64,000 bases of DNA from JAKPUX01 sp035353815 (GCA_035353815.1 DAOQAG010000013.1:1-64000); one strand, 5' to 3'. Counted from the first letter of the stretch, positions 17,343 through 25,330 are shown. The notes: generated by a model not told the origin, from the letters alone. Numbers and translations: made by a program.

Positions 17343-18167
17343 TTACCGGGTCTCGGGCAGGAAAAGCGCCATTTGCAGCTTGACCGGGATGGCGCGGTAG
17401 ATGGCCTTGGCGTCCTCGCGGGAGACCGCCAGCTGAATCCACAGCCGGTGTTCGGGCAGCTTGTTGCTTTTTAAGTTCTTGAGCGTCGTCCGCGCCTCCG
17501 CAAATATGCGTTCCATATCGAAGGCGAATTTTTTCTTGCGCTCACCGGTGCTGCTGGGAGGTTGCTCCTGTTCGATGCGCACACTGAGATTGCGGTTGAA
17601 TTGCAGCGTGAAATGGACATCGTTGTTTTCGATCGGAATCTCCTGGCCGGCCATGGCCTCGGCCTCCACGGTATCCTTGGGGGCATCCATGATGCGGATC
17701 GGTGATTTGGGAATCGTGGCCGTTTCCTTCAGCAACTGGAAGGGCGGGAACAGCCAGGTATGCAGGGAGTCGCGGCGGGCGACGTGGGGAATGGCCTGGC
17801 TCATGGCATAGGAACTGATCGGGCATTTGCGCACCGGTACGCCTTTGATCATCAGATTGACCAGGCTGTCACGCAGGTTGATGACCAGCATGATCGAATC
17901 CTTTTTGGCCAGTTCCAGGAGCAGATTGGTATAGGTATCCTCGAGGCGCAAGGAGGCCATCTGATCGGCCATTTCGCGCGTTGGCGCGGCGCCGGAGGCC
18001 GGCAGAGCGGCCACACCGCTCCGGCTGGATACAGAGGTGGCATCGGTGACCCGCAGCACCGGCAGAATGACCAGCGGCACGGCGACGATGAAGATGGGCG
18101 CCAGCAGAAAGAAGAGGAAGATCAGTTGCGCTGGCAGGCGGTTTTTGAAAAACGGCAGCAGGTTCAA
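17343..18167 (-). CDS. Membrane-anchored YkuD-like protein lacking the catalytic motif
   Basis: A 274-residue protein with an N-terminal transmembrane segment (about 14-38). The stretch DSIMLVINLRDSLVNLMIKG followed by VPVRKCPISSYA resembles the first strands of an L,D-transpeptidase YkuD domain; compare EPWLVIDTSGNQIFLMQDDE in the neighbouring enzyme. The HxnSHGC catalytic segment is absent. The C-terminal third is Lys-rich and may be helical. It is the last gene of a minus-strand cluster with a lipoprotein and two L,D-transpeptidases. I infer a non-catalytic partner or regulator of those enzymes, but the fold assignment is tentative. Confidence 0.65.
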   Translation of the reverse strand: MNLLPFFKNRLPAQLIFLFFLLAPIFIVAVPLVILPVLRVTDATSVSSRSGVAALPASGAAPTREMADQMASLRLEDTYTNLLLELAKKDSIMLVINLRDSLVNLMIKGVPVRKCPISSYAMSQAIPHVARRDSLHTWLFPPFQLLKETATIPKSPIRIMDAPKDTVEAEAMAGQEIPIENNDVHFTLQFNRNLSVRIEQEQPPSSTGERKKKFAFDMERIFAEARTTLKNLKSNKLPEHRLWIQLAVSREDAKAIYRAIPVKLQMALFLPETR

Positions 18168-18214
18168 GTCAGTACTCTCGTTAATGAGATGGTATAAGAG
18201 CCGGGATGCGGCGC

Positions 18215-18985
18215 CTAATAGATAAAGACCTTGGAACCGGTATCCAGGTTCTTCGCGACGATCTCGAGGTCCTCATCCCCCAGCCGCACACAACCATGGG
18301 TGACCGGCATGCCCAGGAAGCGCTTGTAGAGGGTGCCATGGATCAGATAGCCCTGCCCGAGAGCGAGGCCATATTCACCCAGCACTCCGGCCTCATAGCG
18401 TAGCGGGGAATCCCGCGGCGGGATCGGGCGTCCTTCCTCAACGAAGGCCCAGTCGGGCATATACCACACCGGCCGCCGCATCTTGTTGAGCACCCGGAAC
18501 TGACCGCGCGGAGTGCGGAAGATCCATTGTTTGTTGCGGCTGGCGCGCAGCAGCACATAACTGCCGGTCGAGCACACGCCCTTGTGCAGCAGCTCGTCAT
18601 CTTGCATGAGAAAAATCTGGTTGCCCGAGGTGTCGATGACCAGCCAGGGCTCCTTGGGCACAAAGGCCGCAATCTTTTTCTGTTTGGCCTGGACGGACTT
18701 GGCCATGGCGAGCAGTTCGCGTTGATAGAGCTGGGGATCGGCGCCGCTGTCGACGCGGACGCTGGTTTCCTGCGGCATCAGCCGGAAGAGCAGATCGCGG
18801 AGATTGGGCGCGTAGAGAAAGATAAAAAATGCCGCGAGCAGACCGAAGAAAAGCCCGAAAAAGAGAGCGAGGCCGATCTTGCTTTCGGTTTTCTCCGGCT
18901 CGTATTCTTCAAAATCGACCGGTTCTACGGCTTGCCCGTTCGATTTCGCTTGGGGACGAAAGTCCCGGCGTCTATTGCGTTTCAT
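18215..18985 (-). CDS. L,D-transpeptidase (YkuD domain), membrane-anchored
   Basis: A 256-residue enzyme. The cytoplasmic N-terminus is rich in charged residues, a transmembrane helix follows (about 38-60), then a short linker and a YkuD domain (about 110-256). The catalytic segment YLIHGTLYKR then THGCVRLGDEDLE contains the conserved His and the Ser/Thr-His-Gly-Cys-Val-Arg motif with the nucleophilic cysteine. Such enzymes make 3-3 crosslinks in peptidoglycan or attach lipoproteins to meso-diaminopimelate. The start is the ATG at 18985; an upstream in-frame ATG would add 18 residues without a better ribosome-binding site. It is the third gene of the lipoprotein/L,D-transpeptidase cluster. 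Confidence 0.9.
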   Translation of the reverse strand: MKRNRRRDFRPQAKSNGQAVEPVDFEEYEPEKTESKIGLALFFGLFFGLLAAFFIFLYAPNLRDLLFRLMPQETSVRVDSGADPQLYQRELLAMAKSVQAKQKKIAAFVPKEPWLVIDTSGNQIFLMQDDELLHKGVCSTGSYVLLRASRNKQWIFRTPRGQFRVLNKMRRPVWYMPDWAFVEEGRPIPPRDSPLRYEAGVLGEYGLALGQGYLIHGTLYKRFLGMPVTHGCVRLGDEDLEIVAKNLDTGSKVFIY

Positions 18986-19066
18986 AAGATCTTGAACTAC
19001 CTGAGCAGTTATACCTCTGCGGGCTGGCATGCAGCCCAATGGGGAGCGGGCGCGCCCGCCCCGGAA

Positions 19067-20263
19067 TTATTTGGCCATGTTCTGGCCTTTGCCGTCGGGG
19101 GCCTGGCTGGTCTCCACACCGGAGGTGCTGATACCGCGCAGGGAACCGACGATGGTAATGGGAGTGCCCTCTTCCACCATGTTGTAGAGCCGGTCCATGT
19201 CATGGTTGCGCAGGGCGACGCAGCCGGCGGTCCAGTTGGCCCCCTTGCCGCCGTCGCCATGGACCTCGATCAGGCCGCCGATACCGGCATTGCGCGAGAT
19301 CTCGCCGCGAGCCTTGGCGGCATTGAACTGGGCGATATCCTCGGCGTTGGGATAGTCGATCTCCAGGGCCTTGTAGTAAGCGGTGCGGTGACCCGATTTT
19401 TTGCGTTTGATGCGGTAGAGCCCTTCCGGAGTTGCGCCGTCGCCGCGCTGGCGTTTGTGTCCCAGCCAGTTGGGGCCCAGTTCGACCGGGAATTCCGCGG
19501 TGCGGCTGCCTTTATGATAGACCTGGCAGCGGTGGGCGAGTTTGTCGACCAGAATGACGGTGCCGCTGTTTTCCGTCGACCAGCGCAGGGTTTGCTGCAC
19601 CCAACGCCGCCACTTGGGGACGTTGACAAAATAGCCGTTGAGGATTTGCGTCACCTCGTCGCCGGCGCTGCCGATACTTTTCGCGGCGATCTGATAGCGG
19701 GCCACGGCGCGGCGGTAGTCGCCGCGTTTGAAGGCCTCTTCGCTCTCCATGATCGCCAGTTCGCTGAAGGTGATGGTCTGGCGCACATGCGATTCCATCG
19801 GCATGTCGAGGAACTGGGCGCGAATGTCGGCGATCCGTTTCCGGGTGAGATTGATCCCGGTTGCCGCCACCCAGCGCAGCGAGTCGCGCAGGGTTGTGGC
19901 GCGCATCGCCGCATATTCCGCCATATCGTTGGCCTTCTGGGTCATGGCCGCGGCACGGCTGAAATCCCGGCGGAACATCCAGCGCTGGTTCTCCGCCGCC
20001 CAAAGGAGACGGGCCTGCTCCAGATAGCTGTCCGCCATGCGCATCTGATCCGCGGCGTAGATGGCCGCCTGGAGATGGCGGGCCTGGCTGACCGCGCGGC
20101 GCGCATCATCAAAACTGGCAATGGGCGGCTTGTTCGAAAACTCGATGATTAAACTGACGACGCCGAGGATCAGCGCCAGAACGAGATTGACGATCAGGAA
20201 CCAGTTTTTTTTCGGCGGGACGGACTCGGCTGGTTTGGCGTATCGGCTGTAATTAAACGGCAT
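19067..20263 (-). CDS. L,D-transpeptidase with N-terminal helical domain
   Basis: A 398-residue protein. One transmembrane segment (about 20-42) is followed by a helical region of about 170 residues (FDDARRAVSQARHLQAAIYA, SYLEQARLLWAAEN), probably coiled-coil. The C-terminal YkuD domain starts near TVILVDKLAHRCQVYHKGSR. The active-site region has IEVHGDGGKGANWTAGCVAL, so the His and the Gly-Cys nucleophile are present, although the residue before Gly is Ala instead of His. The helical domain, resembling the DUF4398-type helices of the upstream lipoprotein, could contact it. It is the second gene of the cluster, with a terminator between it and the lipoprotein gene. Confidence 0.88.
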   Translation of the reverse strand: MPFNYSRYAKPAESVPPKKNWFLIVNLVLALILGVVSLIIEFSNKPPIASFDDARRAVSQARHLQAAIYAADQMRMADSYLEQARLLWAAENQRWMFRRDFSRAAAMTQKANDMAEYAAMRATTLRDSLRWVAATGINLTRKRIADIRAQFLDMPMESHVRQTITFSELAIMESEEAFKRGDYRRAVARYQIAAKSIGSAGDEVTQILNGYFVNVPKWRRWVQQTLRWSTENSGTVILVDKLAHRCQVYHKGSRTAEFPVELGPNWLGHKRQRGDGATPEGLYRIKRKKSGHRTAYYKALEIDYPNAEDIAQFNAAKARGEISRNAGIGGLIEVHGDGGKGANWTAGCVALRNHDMDRLYNMVEEGTPITIVGSLRGISTSGVETSQAPDGKGQNMAK

Positions 20264-20356
20264 GCTTCACTCAACTAAAGACCTACGGATTGCTTCTGCT
20301 TGATGAAACGGACGGCTCAGTGCTCCGCCCGCTCCGGCCACACGCCCGGTCGGCAT

Positions 20357-20406
20357 TAAAAAGAAAACCTCAGCCCGCGAAGCGCTGCTTGCACGGACTG
20401 AGGTTC
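20357..20406 (-). terminator. Rho-independent terminator after the lipoprotein gene
   Basis: On the minus strand, AACCTCAG (20398-20405 side) pairs with CTGAGGTT (20366-20373 side), and the run TTTTCTTTTT follows. It lies just after the lipoprotein stop. Partial readthrough would give high lipoprotein and lower transpeptidase expression, as is common for abundant lipoproteins. Confidence 0.8.
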
Positions 20407-20435
20407 AAAATCAACACTCAGTAAGGAGTGAAGAA

Positions 20436-21038
20436 TTACTTGCCGAGCTTCTTGTCGATAGCGGCCTGCAGCTCTTCGGCCAGGCTGTTCAGTTTCTGCA
20501 GATTGGCCTGGGCTTTGTCACGAGCGGTCAGGAAATCGCCATTGGTCATGGCGGTATTGACTTCGGCAACGGAGGCTTCGACAGCGGTCAGATCGCTGTT
20601 GATGGCTTCGAGGGCAGCACGGCCTTCTTTGCCACGCGGGGCCTTCTTCATCAGCTTCTTGACATTCTCAACGGCCGGGGTGATCTGGGCCAGAATGCCT
20701 TCGGCTTCCTTCTTCACTTCTTCCTTCTTCACGGCGGCCTGAGCGACGGCGTCATTGGCACCGGTGGTCACTTTGGCGATCAGATCCTTGGCGCGCTTGA
20801 ACGAGCGGAAGAGGGCGAACTTGGAGTTCTGCTTCTCGATCTCGGCAGTGGCGGCAGTCAAGGAGTCTTTGGCCGCGTTGAAAAGCTCGGGGACGTAGCG
20901 ATCGGCTTCGGCAGCCTTGGCAGCATCCAGAGCGGCTTTGGCAGCATCCAGTTCCTGCTGCGGAACCTTGGCGCAACCCAGCATCAGGGCCATCGCGAAC
21001 ACGACGACGAGCACAGTCACTAACGCTTTTACCTTCAT
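20436..21038 (-). CDS. Coiled-coil lipoprotein with C-terminal lysine (Lpp-like by architecture)
   Basis: A 200-residue lipoprotein. Basic MKVKA, a hydrophobic core and the lipobox LMLGC place the lipidated Cys at about residue 22. The mature part is almost entirely Ala/Lys/Glu-rich helix (ELDAAKAALDAAKAAEAD, AVENVKKLMKKAPRGKEG), consistent with a long coiled coil, and resembles DUF4398-type proteins. It ends KKLGK, that is, with a free C-terminal lysine. In Braun lipoprotein, the C-terminal lysine is the residue joined to peptidoglycan by L,D-transpeptidases, and two such enzymes are encoded directly downstream. The ATG has AAGGAGG upstream. The tethering role is an inference from architecture and context, not from homology. 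Confidence 0.85.
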   Translation of the reverse strand: MKVKALVTVLVVVFAMALMLGCAKVPQQELDAAKAALDAAKAAEADRYVPELFNAAKDSLTAATAEIEKQNSKFALFRSFKRAKDLIAKVTTGANDAVAQAAVKKEEVKKEAEGILAQITPAVENVKKLMKKAPRGKEGRAALEAINSDLTAVEASVAEVNTAMTNGDFLTARDKAQANLQKLNSLAEELQAAIDKKLGK

Positions 21039-21168
21039 TCTAACAACCTCCTTAAATGGGTGTGTAAAGTGGTGCACAGAAACCTTCCCTCTTCTAAACT
21101 TCTTACAATTTATGATATAATTTGCAAAAAAACAAGAGAAAATATCTCGCAGATGCTTTTTCTTGCCC

Positions 21169-21198
21169 GCCTGATCCCTCTCTCGCTGGAGATCAGGC
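21169..21198. other. Hairpin in the predicted lipoprotein mRNA leader
   Basis: GCCTGATC (21169-21176) and GATCAGGC (21191-21198) form a perfect 8-bp stem with a 14-nt loop. If transcription starts near 21241 on the minus strand, it lies in the roughly 200-nt leader of the lipoprotein mRNA. There is no U-run, so it is not a terminator. It could stabilise the message or be a protein-binding site. The rest of 21039-21468 holds the sites listed separately and no gene. Confidence 0.4.
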
Positions 21199-21251
21199 CA
21201 GGCACATTTGCAAACACCCAGGAAAGGTATGCACGCGTCGCCAGCAGGCTA

Positions 21252-21267
21252 TACAAATCTAATGCCA
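21252..21267 (-). promoter_or_regulatory. Sigma-54-like -24/-12 element for the lipoprotein cluster
   Basis: On the minus strand it reads TGGCAT-TAGAT-TTGTA, against a consensus of TGGCAC-N5-TTGCA. The GG-to-G spacing is correct, but the -12 GC is GT. The same deviation appears in the candidate at 24569-24584. A sigma-70 reading is also possible: TTGCAA (21273-21278), a 17-bp spacer and TGTATA. The 17-bp element at 21393-21409 is centred 147 bp upstream. Confidence 0.4.
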
Positions 21268-21392
21268 AACTTTTGCAATCGACGGTATTATTGTTTTTAA
21301 TGTAGTTACGCATTTATGGCCAACCGCACGGCGCGCCACCACCGCCGCCGGTTTTTCAGAATGAAAAAAAAACAAATATCGGCGGAAAAAAC

Positions 21393-21409
21393 TTTCTCAA
21401 TTTGATAAT
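21393..21409. promoter_or_regulatory. 17-bp near-palindromic regulatory element, copy 1
   Basis: TTTCTCAATTTGATAAT; its reverse complement (ATTATCAAATTGAGAAA) matches the element at 24428-24444 at 15 of 17 positions and that at 24387-24403 at 13 of 17. It lies between the divergent lipoprotein and histidine kinase genes. A spacing variant (TATCTC-N7-GATAAA, 21432-21450) is centred 40 bp away, beside the kinase start. I propose an upstream activating site for the NtrC-type regulator encoded alongside. Confidence 0.55.
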
Positions 21410-21468
21410 TAGAGAAAAATGTCGTAAATTTTATCTCTTAAAATGATAAACCTTGAGGCTCCCTCGCC

Positions 21469-23028
21469 ATGAGACAATTCGCCACCCTGATCCGCACCCA
21501 CCAGCCGGAGCTGATCGAACGCGCCATGGAGGCCCTGCTGATCTCCCCCTGGAGCAGCACGCACACTCTCGAGATCGAACCCACCCGCCAGATCTTTGCG
21601 GGAATCCTCAATCACCTGCTCCTTGACCTCCGCGCCAGCAAGACCACACGACCCGGCCATCATCTCACCGACTATACCCTGCAACTTTGTCAAAAAAATC
21701 CCCGCCTTCGCCAGGATCTGCACAGCCAGCTGCTCATCCTCGGCGTCTCGCGTATCGTCGTCAATCAGTTCCTCGTTCTCAACAACAAGACCCAGAATGA
21801 CCCCCGCTTTGCCGCGCGCTTTGAAAGCCTGCAACGCCTCTATGATCATGCCCTGATCAGCCTCAGCCACTTCTGGGGCGAGGAGTACCAACAGCTGCAT
21901 CAGCGCGACCAGAACCTGATCCGCGAACTCAAGATCGTCAAGGACGGCCTGCAGCGCCAACTCAACCTGACCTACCAGCTGCTGCAGCAATCGCCTCTGG
22001 GTGTGATCGCCGTGAACAGCGATCTGCTCGTCCAGCACTGGAATCCCATGGCCGCCCGCCTCACCGGCTATGAACCGCCCGACATCCTCGACCGCAGTGT
22101 CATGACCCTCTTCACCGCCAGCAGCCAGCAGATGCTGGCCAAAAAGTTCGCTTCGACGCGCGGCTATCACGCCAACCTCGAAGTCTATATCCAGCGCAAA
22201 CAGGGCGCCATCTTTCCCGCCCTGCTCTCGCTGGGCCGCATCGCCGAGGGACAGCAGCCGCGCTTCCGCTATATCCTTAACTTTCAGGACATCAGCGAAC
22301 GGGCGGCCTTTCAGTCGAGCGTACAGCGGCTCAACCAGCTCAGCGCGCTGTCGCGCCTGAGCAGCGCGATCATGCACGATATCCGTAATCCGCTCAACTC
22401 GATCGGCCTCAACACCGAACTGATCGAGCAGGCCCTCGAATCGCGGCGCGAAGGCAGTGAGGCGCGCATCGCCGACCTGGTCCAGGCCACCAAGCGGCAG
22501 CTGCTGCAGCTGCGCAGCAATCTCGATCATTACCTGACCTACACCCATCTCTCGCATCTGAAGGTGGAATCCTTTGACCTGGGCCGGGAGCTGGCACAGC
22601 TGGTGCAGGAGACCCGGCTCGAGGCTGCTTTTCAGGCGGTCGCGTTGCACTACAGCTGCGCCGCCACCGCCTGCCCGGTGATGGGGGACTGGATCCAGCT
22701 GCGCCGTGTCTTTGTCAATCTCATCACCAATGCGATGGAGGCCACCGGAGCGCGGGGTATCATTCGGGTACGTCTGATCCGGCGCGGCCGGCGCCTCTCG
22801 ATCAGCGTCGCGGACAATGGCCCGGGTATCGAGCCGGAGATCGAACGCAGTCTTTTCACGCCCTTCTTCACGACCAAAAAGTCGGGCGCCGGTCTGGGCC
22901 TGTTCATCTGCCGCGAGATCATTCTCGCCCATCACGGCCGCATCAGCGTCGTCTCCCATCGTGGCAAGGGAACCCGCTTTACGGTCAGTCTGCCGCTCTA
23001 CACCCATCCGGAGAATGAAACCGTATGA
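21469..23028 (+). CDS. NtrB-type sensor histidine kinase with PAS domain
   Basis: A soluble 519-residue histidine kinase with no transmembrane segment. An N-terminal all-helical region of unknown ligand (1-165) precedes a PAS domain (about 172-278, QSPLGVIAVNSDLLVQHWNP). The dimerisation domain has the phospho-accepting H303 in SAIMHDIRNPLNSIG. The HATPase domain has the N box VFVNLITNAMEA, G1 VADNGPGIEP, F box LFTPFFTTKKSGAGLGLFIC and G2 HRGKGTRFTVSLP. Its stop overlaps the response-regulator start (ATGA), so they form a coupled pair. The N-terminal region may sense a cytoplasmic signal, as in NtrB or related envelope-stress kinases. Confidence 0.94.
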   Translation: MRQFATLIRTHQPELIERAMEALLISPWSSTHTLEIEPTRQIFAGILNHLLLDLRASKTTRPGHHLTDYTLQLCQKNPRLRQDLHSQLLILGVSRIVVNQFLVLNNKTQNDPRFAARFESLQRLYDHALISLSHFWGEEYQQLHQRDQNLIRELKIVKDGLQRQLNLTYQLLQQSPLGVIAVNSDLLVQHWNPMAARLTGYEPPDILDRSVMTLFTASSQQMLAKKFASTRGYHANLEVYIQRKQGAIFPALLSLGRIAEGQQPRFRYILNFQDISERAAFQSSVQRLNQLSALSRLSSAIMHDIRNPLNSIGLNTELIEQALESRREGSEARIADLVQATKRQLLQLRSNLDHYLTYTHLSHLKVESFDLGRELAQLVQETRLEAAFQAVALHYSCAATACPVMGDWIQLRRVFVNLITNAMEATGARGIIRVRLIRRGRRLSISVADNGPGIEPEIERSLFTPFFTTKKSGAGLGLFICREIILAHHGRISVVSHRGKGTRFTVSLPLYTHPENETV

Positions 23029-24383
23029 CACCTGTCAAGATCCTGCTGGTCGATGATGAAGCCGATACCCTCCAGGCGCTGCAGCTCGGGCTGGAGGATG
23101 AGGCCTATGCGATCTTCACCGCGGCCTCCCGCAACGAGGGGCTGAACCGTATCAAGTCCGAGGAGCTGGACATCGTCATCACCGACCTCAAGCTCAAGGA
23201 CGGTTCGGGACTGGACCTGCTCGCATATCTGCAGGAGCAGCAGCCCCAGGTACCGGTCATCATCATGACCGCCTACGGCTCGATCGAATCCACCAAGGTG
23301 GCCTTGCGCAGCGGCGCGTATGATTATCTGGCCAAGCCCTTCAGCCTGGCCGATCTCAAGCGGATCATCGCCAAGCTGGTCGAGGTGATCACCCTGCGCA
23401 AGGAGAACGAGCGGCTGAAACTGCTGCTGGGCCGCCGCACCGATGCCCCGGTGGTCATTGGCAGCAGCCCCTCCCTGAAAGCGGTGCTGGAGATGGTCGA
23501 GCAGGTGGCGCCGTCGCGCAGCACCATCCTGCTGACCGGTGAGACCGGGACCGGCAAGGAGGTGATCGCCGCGGCGATTCACAAAAAGAGTCCGCGTGCC
23601 GACAAGCCCCTGGTCAAGATCAATTGCGGCGCCATCCCCGAGAATCTGCTCGAGGCCGAACTTTTCGGCTATGAGCGCGGGGCTTTCACCGGCGCGCTGA
23701 AGCAAAAACCCGGCAAGGTGGAGCTCGCGCATCAGGGATCGCTCTTTCTCGACGAGATCGGCGAGCTGGTGCCGGCGATGCAGGTCAAGCTGTTGCGCTT
23801 TCTCCAGAGCGGCGAGTACGAGCGCCTCGGCGGCACCGCGGCCCTCAAGGCGGACGTCCGCATCATCGCCGCCACCAACCGCAACCTCGAGGAGCAGGTG
23901 GCGAAGGAGCTGTTCCGCGAGGATCTCTACTACCGCCTCAATGTCATCACCATCACACTGCCGCCGCTGCGCGACCGGGCGGCGGATATCAAGCTCCTGG
24001 CCTATTATTTCATGCAAAAGTACAACGAGATCAACAGCAAGGCCATTGAAAAGATCGATGAGCAGGTGCTGACGCAGATGATGACCTATCCCTGGCGCGG
24101 CAATGTGCGCGAGCTCGAGAACATGATGGAGCGCGCGGTGGTACTGGCGCGGGGCAATGAGTTGAAGATGAGCCATTTTCCGTCACTGATCGCCGGCATG
24201 GAGGGCGTGGAGGTCTCGCTGGGCCCCCTGGCGGGCAGCTCGCTGGCGGAGATCGAAAAACGGGCCATCGAGCAGACCCTGCGCTACTGCAATTACGACA
24301 AGCAAAAGAGCGCCATGCTGCTGCAAATCGGGCTGGCTACGCTGTACCGCAAGATCAAGGAGTATCAGATCGAGGAATCCTAG
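23025..24383 (+). CDS. NtrC-family sigma-54-dependent response regulator
   Basis: A 452-residue activator with three domains. The receiver (1-120) has phospho-acceptor D54, T82 and K104 (ITDLKLKDGSG, IIMTAYGS, YDYLAKPF). The AAA+ domain (about 142-370) has Walker A GETGTGKE (172-179), the sigma-54-contacting loop GAFTGA (219-224) and Walker B SLFLDEIGE. A C-terminal Fis-type helix-turn-helix (about 400-450) ends in LYRKIKEYQIEES. The intact GAFTGA loop means it should activate sigma-54 promoters. It overlaps the kinase gene by 4 bp. Likely targets are the flanking transcription units carrying the 17-bp elements. Confidence 0.96.
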   Translation: MTPVKILLVDDEADTLQALQLGLEDEAYAIFTAASRNEGLNRIKSEELDIVITDLKLKDGSGLDLLAYLQEQQPQVPVIIMTAYGSIESTKVALRSGAYDYLAKPFSLADLKRIIAKLVEVITLRKENERLKLLLGRRTDAPVVIGSSPSLKAVLEMVEQVAPSRSTILLTGETGTGKEVIAAAIHKKSPRADKPLVKINCGAIPENLLEAELFGYERGAFTGALKQKPGKVELAHQGSLFLDEIGELVPAMQVKLLRFLQSGEYERLGGTAALKADVRIIAATNRNLEEQVAKELFREDLYYRLNVITITLPPLRDRAADIKLLAYYFMQKYNEINSKAIEKIDEQVLTQMMTYPWRGNVRELENMMERAVVLARGNELKMSHFPSLIAGMEGVEVSLGPLAGSSLAEIEKRAIEQTLRYCNYDKQKSAMLLQIGLATLYRKIKEYQIEES

Positions 24384-24386
24384 GGG

Positions 24387-24403
24387 ATTATCATTTTAAG
24401 AAT
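24387..24403. promoter_or_regulatory. 17-bp regulatory element, copy 2 (weaker)
   Basis: ATTATCATTTTAAGAAT lies 4 bp after the response-regulator stop. It matches each of the other two copies at 13 of 17 positions. Its centre is 41 bp (about four helical turns) from the centre of copy 3, so both would lie on the same face of the DNA, as expected for tandem activator sites. Confidence 0.45.
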
Positions 24404-24427
24404 GGCCTCAGCCGCACCCTGTCGCAG

Positions 24428-24444
24428 ATTCTCAAATTGAGAAT
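24428..24444. promoter_or_regulatory. 17-bp regulatory element, copy 3 (perfect palindrome)
   Basis: ATTCTCAAATTGAGAAT is a perfect 8-bp inverted repeat around one central base. It is centred 146 bp upstream of the -12 G of the sigma-54-like element before the acetyltransferase gene, nearly the same distance as copy 1 has from its promoter (147 bp). With a one-base centre it is a better protein-binding site than a hairpin. Confidence 0.55.
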
Positions 24445-24568
24445 TATTTGCCGCAAAAGGGCGCGGCTTTTTTCATTCCGAAAAAAAAGAGCGAGCCCAG
24501 CGCGCAGCCCGCCGGACCCTGCTTCCCTTAATTCCTTTATTATCATCACGATTTTCCCGCTTTTTTTT

Positions 24569-24584
24569 TGGCACTGTTATTGTT
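24569..24584 (+). promoter_or_regulatory. Sigma-54-like -24/-12 element upstream of the GNAT gene
   Basis: TGGCAC-TGTTA-TTGTT; the -24 half is a full match to TGGCAC and the -12 half has TTGT instead of TTGC. Transcription would start about 70 bp before the acetyltransferase ATG. The two 17-bp elements upstream and the NtrC-type gene next door support it, while the -12 deviation weakens it. Confidence 0.45.
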
Positions 24585-24667
24585 TAGTGCTTCTTTGCCA
24601 GATAGAATCTGGAGGAGATCCCGCAGCGGGGTTTCCAGCCATTGATCTCTCATTCAAGAGCCATGCT

Positions 24668-25159
24668 ATGATCGCCATCCGCCCCATGGTGTCGCAAGAT
24701 CGGGAAATCCTGTACGAGGTGATGCAGAAGACCGGCGTCTTCAGCGTGCAGGCGATCAACCTCGCCATGGAACTGATTGATACCTATCTCTTCACCTCCG
24801 GCCAGCTCGATTACCGCGTGGTCGTCGGCGAGAGCACGCCCGGCGTGGTGGAGGTTTTCGCCTGCTATGGGCCGGTCGCCGGCACCGAAGGCACATGGCG
24901 GCTCTATTGGCTGGTGGTGACCCCGACGCAGCAGCACCAGGGTGTGGGCACCCAGATGCTGGCGTGGCTCGAAGAGCAGATGCGCCAGGCCGGCGCCCGC
25001 CTGGTGATCGTCGAGATCACCTCCGAAGAGAAATATATCGCCTTCACCCGCTTCTTCACCGAACGGGGCTACAAGCAGGCCGGACGCATCCGCAACTATT
25101 TCCGTGCCGGCGAGGATATGCTCTTCTACGTCAAATCCCTCACCGCCCCCTCCGCCTGA
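24668..25159 (+). CDS. GNAT-family N-acetyltransferase
   Basis: A 163-residue acetyl-CoA-dependent acetyltransferase. Motif A is visible as WLVVTPTQQHQGVGTQMLAW, with the Q-x-x-G-V/I-G-x pyrophosphate loop. Motif B follows, where VIVEITSEEKYIAFTRFF leads into ERGYKQAGRIRNYF. The substrate is unknown; the family acetylates amines of small molecules, proteins or cell-wall precursors. The chosen ATG starts at MIAIRPM with AAGAG upstream. The frame is open for 77 more codons, but those would run through the regulatory region. Position and regulatory sites suggest control by the adjacent two-component system. Confidence 0.85.
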   Translation: MIAIRPMVSQDREILYEVMQKTGVFSVQAINLAMELIDTYLFTSGQLDYRVVVGESTPGVVEVFACYGPVAGTEGTWRLYWLVVTPTQQHQGVGTQMLAWLEEQMRQAGARLVIVEITSEEKYIAFTRFFTERGYKQAGRIRNYFRAGEDMLFYVKSLTAPSA

Positions 25160-25225
25160 CACCGCTCTGGGCTGCACCACCTGTACCATCGCGGTCCTTT
25201 TCCCCCGTTTCCGCCTTTTTGCTGC

Positions 25226-25254
25226 TTGACTTTTATCTGCATTATAATTATGTT
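25226..25254 (+). promoter_or_regulatory. Predicted promoter of the DUF4432 gene
   Basis: TTGACT (25226-25231, five of six), a 17-bp spacer and TATGTT (25249-25254, four of six), about 77 bp before the GTG start. Confidence 0.5.
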
Positions 25255-25330
25255 AATTCATTGATTTAAAAGCTCCGGCGCCCCCTGGAGAACCCGCCGG
25301 ATCAAGGAATCCATTAGCAGCGAGGGCCTT

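Noticed and set aside
21200..21215. Sigma-54-like word AGGCACATTTGCAA on the plus strand upstream of the kinase gene
   Set aside because: Only 7 instead of 10 bases separate the GG and GC, which does not fit sigma-54 promoters.
24437..24667. Longer N-terminus for the GNAT protein
   Set aside because: It would be translated from the regulatory region holding the palindrome and the sigma-54-like element; the extra residues are basic and low-complexity, and the ATG at 24668 fits the GNAT fold start.
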